This document shows positions 61,201 through 64,000 of a DNA stretch of 64,000 nt, piece by piece. The translations under genes and the position numbers were made by a program. How positions within the stretch are numbered: the stretch's first letter is position 1; the number at the start of each line of letters is the position of its first letter. The DNA lies in NCBI GenBank assembly GCA_014773175.1, contig VXCM01000032.1, positions 1-64,000 of the forward strand, in the 5' to 3' direction. A model generated the notes under the pieces. The model searched no databases. It saw only the letters and a program-made list of their open reading frames with translations, and was not told where the DNA came from. The stretch is from Lucifuga dentata. Its lineage: Eukaryota > Chordata > Actinopteri > Ophidiiformes > Bythitidae.

Positions 61201-64000
61201 TCTGTGTCTTTTTAGAGGTTAGAATTAAGGGTTAAGGTGCTTAAAGTTTCCCTGAGGAGATGTAGTATCTGGATTGTGTCTGGTATTTCAATAAAACAGC
61301 GTAAGCTTCACCTACCTCTGATAGAGAGGTGAGGAGGCCCTTAAAGTCAGTAGAGAGTTTGCTCAGGGCTTTTCCTTGCCTCTGGGCATCACTGTCAGCA
61401 CAGATCTCAATCAGTACTGCCATACGGGCTTTCAGCCAACCAAGATTCCCCTCATATAGCTCTGCATCATCTCTCAGCTCCTAAATTCAACAACAGAGTG
61501 TGACATAACCCATGTGGTTAAAAGACACATCTCAGGCAAAGTATTTTTACAGTCTGATCCCTGCTAACATATCATAAGTGGTGCATCACACAGGAGACCT
61601 AGAGGGGACTGCCAGTGGATATTAGGGAGTGTATACATGGGACTAGCGTACCGTGATGGTAGCCTTCACTTGGCCGTATTTTCTGGGGTCATTGGCTCGG
61701 TTTCTTAGCAGCCTCAATTGACTTTCTTTAGATATGAGCCAGCAGGAGAGCTCAGCATACCTGTTTCACATCATAAAAGGAAAATTTCACAGATTAAATA
61801 CTGATGTATTCTTCTCTGTCAAGGTGTTGAGACACTGACTGATTGATCTGGCTGTTCTGTGTTTCCTACTCCATATTTCTGATTCCAGTAGTTTGACAGT
61901 GAAGATAAAAAATTTTGTATTGCGAGCTAGCAAAGCCACTTCCACTGCCAACCTTCTCCTTGCAAGCTATCACTCTGAGTAACAGGATGTAAACACAGTT
62001 ACTTCTGATAAGCAAAAAAATTGCCCACATCCATCTCATGTTGCAGTACTGTTATGACAGTCAAAATCTTACAGTATATCCTAATGCTGAACAATAAATC
62101 ATCACGTAATCAGGGGAAATCATGTGACTGTACCAACAGAGGACTGCAACAGAATACACCTTCTCAGAGGAGTGTTGTACCTTGAGTTGTATTCCTTCCA
62201 TTTATCAGGGTGCTGCATTAGTTTCTGATGGGTGCTTTCAATTTCCTCTTGGACTTCAGAGAAGGCCTTTCTTGCAGTATCCAGGGTCTGGTGGGCTGGA
62301 TCAGCCTCTGGGAGCTTTTGACAGAGTTCCTCCATTAGCTGCAGTCTCTTCTCACAGATGGACTGGGGGCCCTTTTCTCTGAAAAAGGCCTAAAGAAAGA
62401 CAACAAAACTTTTTTTTAGAAGTGTGTATTACAAACAATGCATCACGAGTTTCATTCATGTTCATGAGAAAACAAGTGCTATTACTATTGTGTTAGTATG
62501 TGTTTCATGGGAGGCTCAGTTGTTTTGAATTGAGCGAATCAAAATCTTCCCAATCTCCTGCAGACAAGCTAATTTGCATTGAATAACTTCACATTCAGTT
62601 AATCAATACATGAAATGCAGCCAGCCAACAGTTCTATGCTCACCCTATGCTCCTTGATGAGCCTCTCGCTGCCCATGCTCGCCAGGTGGCGGTTCTCCCT
62701 GGTCACCTCTGCCTGGCACTCCTGCAGAGACACCATCAACTTGCTCTTCTCTACCTCTGCTTTCAGATGTAGGAGGTGAAAGGGGGCATCTGTCTGAATA
62801 TCCTGGGAGAGGAAAAATGCAGAAACGACAGCCCATGACGTCACTTTCCAAGGAGTTTTCGCTGTTTGTTTCAAGCAGATTTTTGGTTAATATTCCATAA
62901 TAAAATTATTAAATATAAGTTCATTTCTTTCAAACAATTACTCTAGTGCCGCTTTAATAGTCACGATAACAACCTTCCAGTGTTTGTGCAGCTTCCTGAC
63001 AGTTTCCTGCAGGGACTGCTGCTCCTGTTCAGGCAAAATGTCTGTCAGCTCATCACAAGCTTTGAGGAAGGCATTCAGGACTCGCTGGTCCAGCTGACCA
63101 AAGAACTCCTGTAAAAAGATCAAAGCTTCATCATGTTTCATGCTTTACACAGGTTATGTCTCACTTACATACATATTACTTATTCATTGGTTTAGGAACT
63201 TCTCTGCCCGATATTTTCTGTTGCAAAGGCCGCATGCTGTCTCAGTTGCAGGGTTACTTTGGTGCAATATCACTGATTCCCACTGCAGTACTGAGACACA
63301 GATAACGTTTTTGTTTTAGGAAGCCATGAGCGAAATGTATGGTGCTGGCAACCCAGAAAACGGGCCAGTAACAATTATGTTTACACACCACATCAGCACA
63401 CTTTTAACACACATATCAAACAAATCTGTAATGAAACTGCTATGTTAAAACATTCTGTACTAAGCATTATGGGTAGTGCATGAGACAGAACAAACATCTG
63501 CATTTTAGGCAAGGATTCTTACTGTGTGTTTCTTGAGCAGCTCCTCTGGGTTGCCTCGCTCTCTCAGACAGTTCTGTGCCATCTTCAAAACCTTCTCCAG
63601 CTCTAACCGAGACTCATCAAACCTCTTCATAAGGCTGCTGTTAGCTTCCACATGCCTCCGCCACTCTGTAGATTCTTTAATCATGGTCTAAACACACAGA
63701 CAAGCCATTTTTTAAGCAAATCCATACACACATACACACATGAGAAAACATGATGACAGATGTACCTGTGAAGACGCCTGCAGGTCTGCAACTCTTTTCT
63801 GCAGAAGACTCATGTCCATGTGATGGAGAGTCTTACTGGTGTTCAGGATTTTTTGGATGCTCTGGTGGTTTCTTTCAATCACTGTCAAACACTTCTTACA
63901 GCTATGTGTGAAAGTCACCAGTTCCTGCAATATTCAAATGACAGGCAGGGTGTTAATAATTTGCCAAATGCTTAAAACTAATAACACTGATAAATGCTCA
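8003..64000 (-). CDS. syne1: Nesprin-1 (SYNE1), giant KASH spectrin-repeat protein, 5' end outside window
   Basis: Nesprin-1 sits in the outer nuclear membrane. Its KASH tail binds SUN proteins in the perinuclear space and its N-terminal CH domains bind actin, making a LINC bridge. I chained 124 coding exons in consistent phase from 63924 back to the stop at 8003-8005. They total 23,733 nt once the 65-nt join artefact in the last exon is removed. The product (about 7,910 residues here) is a run of spectrin-type triple-helix repeats with recurring Trp/Leu heptads, then a disordered linker, final repeats and KASH. The last 69 exons, starting with a 2.16-kb exon, match the human count as I remember it. 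The CH domains and roughly the first 900 residues are missing to the right. SYNE2 is unlikely given the SYNE1-like C-terminus and the rmnd1/ccdc170 neighbours. Introns not listed separately showed no feature beyond splice signals. Confidence 0.95.
8118..8246. repeat. 64-nt direct duplication around a single N inside the KASH exon
   Basis: Positions 8118-8181 and 8183-8246 are identical, with N at 8182. The unit includes the (CAG)n run that encodes the leucines of the KASH membrane helix. The 65 extra bases shift the frame, so naive translation loses KASH. Removing one copy restores a clean frame, which supports an assembly artefact. Confidence 0.9.
8324..8372. repeat. (CA)n microsatellite
   Basis: An uninterrupted CA dinucleotide run of about 49 nt lies right beside the syne1 last-exon acceptor. 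On the minus strand it is (TG)n and takes the place of a normal pyrimidine tract before the 3' splice site. Confidence 0.95.
10212..10240. repeat. Poly-A homopolymer
   Basis: A run of 29 A within the last syne1 intron. No target-site duplication or retrocopy body was recognised next to it. Confidence 0.9.
11308..11400 (-). CDS. syne1: syne1 exon: conserved Ser-rich linker before KASH
   Basis: This 93-nt, phase 0-0 exon encodes DLSSWSSADELDTSGS, then LSPVSGRSTPSRRRS. The first part is identical to human nesprin-1 as I recall it, which makes this a strong marker for SYNE1 over SYNE2. The basic RSTPSRRRS end holds SP/TP sites and lies in the cytoplasmic disordered stretch between the last spectrin repeat and the membrane helix. 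It follows SSQQ of the preceding exon directly. Confidence 0.92.
11538..13748 (-). CDS. syne1: syne1 exons for the final spectrin repeats
   Basis: Seven exons: 11538-11750, 11928-12056, 12161-12361, 12445-12656, 12756-12882, 13010-13134 and 13680-13748 (about 359 codons). They encode the last repeats before KASH. Markers nearly identical to human nesprin-1 are LLVNSQGSDCLEAKEKVHVI, FHEMSHGLLLWLENIDRR, LDLSTDIQTIELRIKKLK and the exon-edge peptide ESLEAFVKLTEQTLRSSTG. These C-terminal repeats lie in the region reported to bind partners such as lamin and emerin in mammals. The small exon at 13680-13748 is supported by phase and by similarity to the human VPESLEAYVKL segment. Confidence 0.9.
14311..14632 (-). 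CDS. syne1: syne1 exon: conserved acidic disordered linker (adaptive-domain region)
   Basis: This 322-nt exon (phase 0 in, 1 out) has no heptad pattern. It runs LADDDTEVSFSDRELELDEP, a Ser-rich stretch, then SGRDTPASVDSIPLEWDHDY followed by DLSRGLESASRALR. The SGRDTPASVDSIPLEWDHDY core is the same as in human nesprin-1 as I remember it, although the surroundings differ. Published work describes a non-repeat 'adaptive domain' near the last repeats of nesprins; I infer this exon corresponds to it. Confidence 0.88.
14769..17010 (-). CDS. syne1: syne1 exons: strongly conserved C-terminal spectrin repeats
   Basis: Seven exons: 14769-14960, 15235-15372, 15554-15736, 15897-16047, 16154-16341, 16562-16724 and 16844-17010 (about 394 codons). 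Markers are KSEPLDAAVIEEELEELQRY, EMDLQLTNIEHFSECDIQAK, ELINKQYRRLARENRTDSS, IEETWRLWQKFLDDFARFE, HSTGVASVLNLCEVLLHDCD and VAVQQLDKNMSSLRSWLAHI. The identity to human, by memory, is visibly higher here than in the middle of the protein. The exon at 15554-15736 contains no ATG in frame and is easily overlooked. Confidence 0.92.
17325..20141 (-). CDS. syne1: syne1 spectrin-repeat exons
   Basis: Six exons: 17325-17483, 18132-18287, 18686-18811, 18992-19186, 19673-19907 and 20047-20141 (about 322 codons). Markers are TNMESKVSQNGDISIEEMIE, LSCYISAEDLSVLQERIELL, SLEKLRAFKRQISQPLPDHH, GSYILTVEAGRQLLLSADS, LLSNQWQGVVRRAQQRRGII and FSRQQILHSIISDGQRMLEQ. The introns of 648 nt (17484-18131), 398 nt (18288-18685) and 486 nt (19187-19672) showed nothing beyond AT-rich sequence. 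Confidence 0.9.
20393..23210 (-). CDS. syne1: syne1 spectrin-repeat exons
   Basis: Eight exons: 20393-20540, 20645-20799, 20881-21027, 21249-21431, 21798-22002, 22299-22432, 22679-22849 and 23055-23210 (about 433 codons). Markers are ENLAVEISGNYQSLMEQQ, ELGYRLPLNDSEIKRMQNLN, DTSAASAIQSDHLSLTQHL, RSSKALLQLWQRYKELYEQ, KECHPSVSDSLNNALKEVN and SRFRLLTGSLEAVQLQV. The intron at 20800-20880 is only 81 nt. The acceptor of the last-listed exon uses a long T tract (minus strand) that contains the N at 23233. Confidence 0.9.
23213..23252. repeat. Poly-A tract with a single N
   Basis: About 40 nt of A interrupted by one N at 23233. On the syne1 strand it is poly-T and serves as the polypyrimidine tract of the exon at 23055-23210. 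The N most likely marks a contig join through the homopolymer, so its true length is unknown. Confidence 0.9.
23354..25468 (-). CDS. syne1: syne1 spectrin-repeat exons, the first with a GC splice donor
   Basis: Seven exons: 23354-23509, 23614-23790, 23912-24061, 24183-24365, 24606-24738, 24861-25057 and 25337-25468 (about 376 codons). Exon 23354-23509 ends SVQNALKDCQ and is followed by GC (minus strand CAG then GCAGGT), not GT. The next exon starts EMEEVVKEKE, as in human. Only the GC donor keeps the frame (156 nt, phase 0-0). Other markers are SLMENIIDEDEENLKSAVGS, RIDTQWTELLTRIPVVQEKL and KHWTRYQRESIELTEWLQS, the last spanning a junction. Confidence 0.87.
25643..28064 (-). CDS. syne1: syne1 spectrin-repeat exons
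   Basis: Nine exons: 25643-25816, 25977-26177, 26426-26545, 26657-26758, 26908-27117, 27219-27377, 27475-27603, 27687-27840 and 27964-28064 (about 450 codons). Markers are DSYEELVMTVGSRRSGLNQN, ETKCQILQTLAGAMDKPPSK, LLEDNLDCLKERLGALGCAL and SVASRGEEILIQQASPSSSS. Exon 27219-27377 begins with AGGGGEKQ, a short glycine run between repeats. Introns are mostly 80-130 nt. The intron at 27604-27686 (83 nt) carries an ACTAAT hexamer repeat over half its length. Confidence 0.87.
27638..27670. repeat. (ACTAAT)n hexamer repeat
   Basis: About five copies of ACTAAT, one changed to ATTAAT, inside an 83-nt syne1 intron. On the coding strand the unit reads ATTAGT. Because the intron is so short, length change here could affect splicing. 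Confidence 0.85.
28421..30901 (-). CDS. syne1: syne1 exons: Ser-rich insert and spectrin repeats
   Basis: Five exons: 28421-28540, 28719-28910, 29888-30064, 30269-30463 and 30740-30901 (about 282 codons), all phase 0-0. The first listed encodes EQEDSESDSSLSQSPSVQDW and then WLAQARTTRSQQHQD, an acidic, serine-rich opening that departs from the repeat pattern. Others carry MHSDNLLLEGQTETREEAEQ, TTRSTISSILEHEPLEETDM, ADHLAMQSSLSVLAERMATI and SPDNHVRAHE. A 977-nt intron separates 28910 from 29888. Confidence 0.87.
28911..29887 (-). other. syne1: 977-nt syne1 intron with an unexplained GC-richer segment
   Basis: From about 28930 to 29460 the base composition is visibly richer in G and C than neighbouring introns, and several short plus-strand frames are open. 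None of the translated frames resembled a family I know. It may be an old retroelement or retrocopy fragment. No terminal repeats or target duplications were seen. Confidence 0.4.
31352..32382 (-). CDS. syne1: syne1 exons with a Ser/Thr/Pro-rich cassette
   Basis: Three phase 0-0 exons: 31352-31465, 31793-31933 and 32206-32382 (144 codons). The middle exon reads MTAGRCHTLLSPVTEESGEE and ends SPPVCRSPSPITQTETSVSK. It has no heptads, has several SP motifs and looks disordered. The downstream 31352-31465 exon (PGRGTLTRAPIQELYDPTFE) is also non-helical at its start. The 32206-32382 exon is a normal repeat segment (YQEQIASLNSKCKMLAVKAK). Together they form a non-repeat break in the rod. Frame-neutral lengths would allow skipping. 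Confidence 0.86.
32509..36960 (-). CDS. syne1: syne1 spectrin-repeat exons
   Basis: Thirteen exons: 32509-32652, 32764-32946, 33076-33198, 33421-33606, 34004-34141, 34311-34493, 34603-34755, 34927-35082, 35322-35487, 35593-35861, 36055-36273, 36371-36515 and 36623-36960 (about 801 codons). Markers are YEQYEQEVRDLQRLIEEAHC, QVESMSQQVCELSRHTEELQ, DFIVRWAEKAKSLVRANIIW, LAEQQQSKYLDLYTILPSEI, LDQYDLLSQDLERELSSLTL, SRSMTTVWQRWTRLRSVARG and CQKYHFRMQSACEWLEDAVS. Exons 33076-33198 and 34311-34493 lack long ATG-initiated frames and rest on splice sites, phase and repeat character. Confidence 0.87.
33645..33715 (+). mobile_element. tRNA-derived SINE head
   Basis: In a syne1 intron, tctctcagtgggtagag (33655-33671) resembles a pol III A box and ggttcaatccc (33692-33702) a B box. 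They sit at tRNA-like spacing with the intervening gaaaccagaaggtcaca typical of fish tRNA-derived SINEs. The 3' body probably continues to about 33860 but its end is not clear. Confidence 0.6.
37172..39332 (-). CDS. syne1: syne1 giant 2.16-kb exon (720 codons of spectrin repeats)
   Basis: This single exon is uninterrupted for 2,161 nt (phase 2 in, 0 out) and encodes about six to seven spectrin-type repeats. It opens TDAESSSQHLEALRKLAVTL and closes EMAKLQADVQKALSSKQ. Internal markers are NQSISWVQQNEKKAQSEEYI, LKQADIITFPEINLMVGDAE, AIQVDLSNLGLAVSELNQKK and QSKDFATEMKRTLDWLQQVR. Vertebrate SYNE1 is known for one very large exon in mid-gene, and 68 coding exons follow it here, the count I remember for human. 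Every other exon in the window is under 0.65 kb. Confidence 0.95.
39637..43382 (-). CDS. syne1: syne1 spectrin-repeat exons
   Basis: Eight exons: 39637-39902, 40295-40471, 41005-41130, 41438-41584, 41982-42158, 42380-42547, 42799-42951 and 43056-43382 (about 514 codons). Markers are LTGGQDSPEHTELDRLSHSW, QDMEQQLLSFSRRPAELEIK, YLDLVCSVCDLSDDAVRATA, EELLLTDQAPSGLQEALKQ, WLLQMSSRLVTSDSMQTSSM, GEALLGTVHDPTISDNMKKL and MGYLEEPEAEQLKEEVDSRL. The introns at 40472-41004 (533 nt), 41131-41437 (an AAT/ATT repeat) and 41585-41981 (397 nt) hold no further feature I can name. Confidence 0.87.
41157..41201. repeat. (AAT)n/(ATT)n palindromic triplet repeat
   Basis: About eight AAT units are followed directly by about seven ATT units. 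The tract is therefore self-complementary and could fold into a hairpin. It begins some 27 nt upstream (on the gene strand) of the acceptor of exon 41005-41130. Confidence 0.9.
43635..48121 (-). CDS. syne1: syne1 spectrin-repeat exons
   Basis: Ten exons: 43635-43805, 43989-44144, 44418-44735, 44879-45043, 45473-45616, 45860-46013, 46447-46619, 46723-46887, 47336-47491 and 47978-48121 (about 582 codons). Markers are EEVSCIEEAQSVFSTFSDWL, SRELAIPWGLPQIEDRALET, KAHQEYQLGLHAFEDWLEQE, FVAWMERVDENLDSTDKQCP, LQTYCTPTADKNVLDSRMIK and KDFEASAEPLQDWLNATELA. The introns at 45044-45472 and 46888-47335 share a 23-nt repeat. The 486-nt intron at 47492-47977 shows nothing else. Confidence 0.87.
45122..45144. 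repeat. 23-nt intronic repeat, copy 1
   Basis: The sequence atatgatacctcccagagat plus cca occurs here and again at 47142-47164, both in syne1 introns about 2 kb apart. The bases on either side differ. Confidence 0.8.
47015..47073. repeat. Poly-A tract with a single N
   Basis: An A tract of nearly 60 nt with two G interruptions and one N at 47034, in a syne1 intron. Like the other three N positions, it probably marks a contig join. Confidence 0.9.
47142..47164. repeat. 23-nt intronic repeat, copy 2
   Basis: Identical to 45122-45144. This copy is set among short caattagg repeats and lies 69 nt after the poly-A tract with the N at 47034. Confidence 0.8.
48281..52343 (-). CDS. syne1: syne1 spectrin-repeat exons
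   Basis: Eleven exons: 48281-48463, 48606-48783, 49188-49324, 49460-49816, 49922-50086, 50237-50546, 50867-51039, 51163-51454, 51659-51808, 51891-52096 and 52231-52343 (about 755 codons). Markers are FREFQQWLVNAKINTAKCFD, LEELVKAEPTSDNLKTQLND, SSWEQWERGALQTRASLETA, VRDFNDWLISAKEELQRWSD, QLQQWMESVEQEVGMALPLQ, TLQTTWAWLNGVQERLASLN and LVQEFHRWLSEQREIVKECS. The W-x-x-x-L pattern of helix A recurs about once per exon pair, as expected of spectrin repeats. The acceptor of 49922-50086 was set at 50087 because it keeps phase 0. Confidence 0.87.
52344..53222 (-). other. syne1: 879-nt syne1 intron, nothing recognised
   Basis: AT-rich sequence with no repeat unit, transposon end or coding similarity that I could identify. 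A short open frame near 52670-52730 did not resemble spectrin repeats and has no suitable splice sites in phase. Confidence 0.5.
53223..56130 (-). CDS. syne1: syne1 spectrin-repeat exons
   Basis: Seven exons: 53223-53430, 53676-53879, 54316-54417, 54638-54820, 55369-55527, 55704-55854 and 55951-56130 (about 396 codons). Markers are LQNQQGSIDSTRESLNTLCR, QLEDYISQMSAWLKSIEDSV, NIDCLNQSLALWDDVRTITE, KEEMADKQCEVDRFSSKGKQ, SISSLIESTECFVDISSV-like SLIESTECFVDISSVLKDHE and QRDAELAGEVLREISLLETT. The acceptor of 55704-55854 could be read four bases further in. Only the edge at 55854 keeps the frame with KLIMER of the preceding exon. The 548-nt intron at 54821-55368 shows no further feature. Confidence 0.86.
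56293..56918 (-). CDS. syne1: syne1 626-nt exon
   Basis: This is the second-largest exon in the window (about 209 codons, phase 0 in, 2 out), covering roughly two repeats. It opens ETLVALQKQSSVRQSLEQQT, continues with RADNCLQPYLEAQHIAELQL and NISQLETQAINLDSSLCKGH, and closes KADHQSFKEPSLHALKQR. It is three to four times the usual exon size, so an ancestral intron may have been lost; the human exon map would tell. Confidence 0.9.
57079..60119 (-). CDS. syne1: syne1 spectrin-repeat exons
   Basis: Nine exons: 57079-57232, 57468-57634, 57747-57870, 58137-58324, 58513-58611, 58722-58949, 59353-59503, 59683-59843 and 59979-60119 (about 471 codons). Markers are LKFSQCGDTMLSNLHSMSQI, LMSLGTSLYPTSPQERVKQL, TSCLERSESASKPETHCLSA, DVCQCLEGLKGTMLSLSAGA, KARLTQIGRYWEELKESVQQ, WDRFGTEFEAFSMWISDKEK and FVNKARVTMERDLNFSSPES. 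The smallest exon (58513-58611, 33 codons) rests on splice sites and phase. The 403-nt intron at 58950-59352 holds nothing I recognise. Confidence 0.86.
60465..63924 (-). CDS. syne1: syne1 spectrin-repeat exons nearest the right edge
   Basis: Nine exons: 60465-60641, 60849-61016, 61316-61480, 61652-61760, 62181-62389, 62644-62802, 62974-63108, 63523-63687 and 63766-63924 (about 482 codons). Markers are KRKDVQQLITRGQQLQAEEG, EKMVLAVGDCVQFREEVQTT, ALSKLSTDFKGLLTSLSE, LRNRANDPRKYGQVKATITV-like LRLLRNRANDPRKYGQVKAT, KLPEADPAHQTLDTARKAFS, AFLKACDELTDILPEQEQQS and RERGNPEELLKKHT. Exon 63766-63924 begins in phase 0 with ELVTFTHSCKKCLTVIERNH; its upstream neighbours lie outside the window. By exon count this edge corresponds to roughly human exon 23. 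Introns of 300-450 nt here (60120-60464, 61761-62180, 63109-63522) look empty. Confidence 0.87.

Noticed and set aside
8003..64000. Assignment to SYNE2 (nesprin-2) instead of SYNE1
   Set aside because: The DLSSWSSADELDTSGS linker, the KASH peptide, the giant-exon position and the rmnd1/ccdc170 neighbours all fit SYNE1. SYNE2 neighbours ESR2 in human.

Overview
The window is vertebrate nuclear DNA, almost certainly from a teleost fish. It has classic GT-AG introns, many of only 80-150 bp. It also has a degenerate copy of the fish-typical Tc1-type element whose ends read ccaaaagtatgtggac, a tRNA-derived SINE head, and CA, AAT and poly-A tracts. Four isolated N bases mark contig joins in a draft assembly. 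I see no prokaryotic or viral genes, no CRISPR array and no structural RNA gene.

Layout. (1) 580-2788, minus strand: the N-terminal and central exons of rmnd1, a mitochondrial DUF155 protein; its C-terminal exons lie left of the window. (2) 4116-7090, plus strand: ccdc170, a coiled-coil, microtubule-associated protein, in eight exons, head-to-head with rmnd1. (3) 8003 to the right edge, minus strand: syne1 (nesprin-1), which fills 56 kb. I could chain 124 consecutive coding exons with matching phases. They run from the final KASH membrane exon at the left back through spectrin repeats to the right edge. Collapsing one assembly duplication gives 23,733 coding bases (7,911 codons including the stop). 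The N-terminal calponin-homology, actin-binding end lies beyond position 64000. Coding exons were placed by reading splice sites and phases by eye; spliced RNA has not been checked.

How the genes relate. The rmnd1 - ccdc170 - syne1 order matches the human 6q25 neighbourhood, but ARMT1 and ESR1, which sit between these genes in human, are missing. This fits one of the two copies of the block left by the teleost genome duplication. The three genes do not form one pathway. Nesprin-1 ties actin to the nuclear envelope through SUN proteins, RMND1 supports mitochondrial translation, and CCDC170 is linked to microtubules and the Golgi.

I found no new system. The points most worth a second look are: a frame-required GC donor in syne1 with a GT donor 4 nt further on; a 64-nt duplication around an N that breaks the KASH exon; a Tc1-type insertion about 10-17 nt after an rmnd1 splice donor; an N-terminally short ccdc170 with a histidine-rich tail; and the missing ARMT1 and ESR1.
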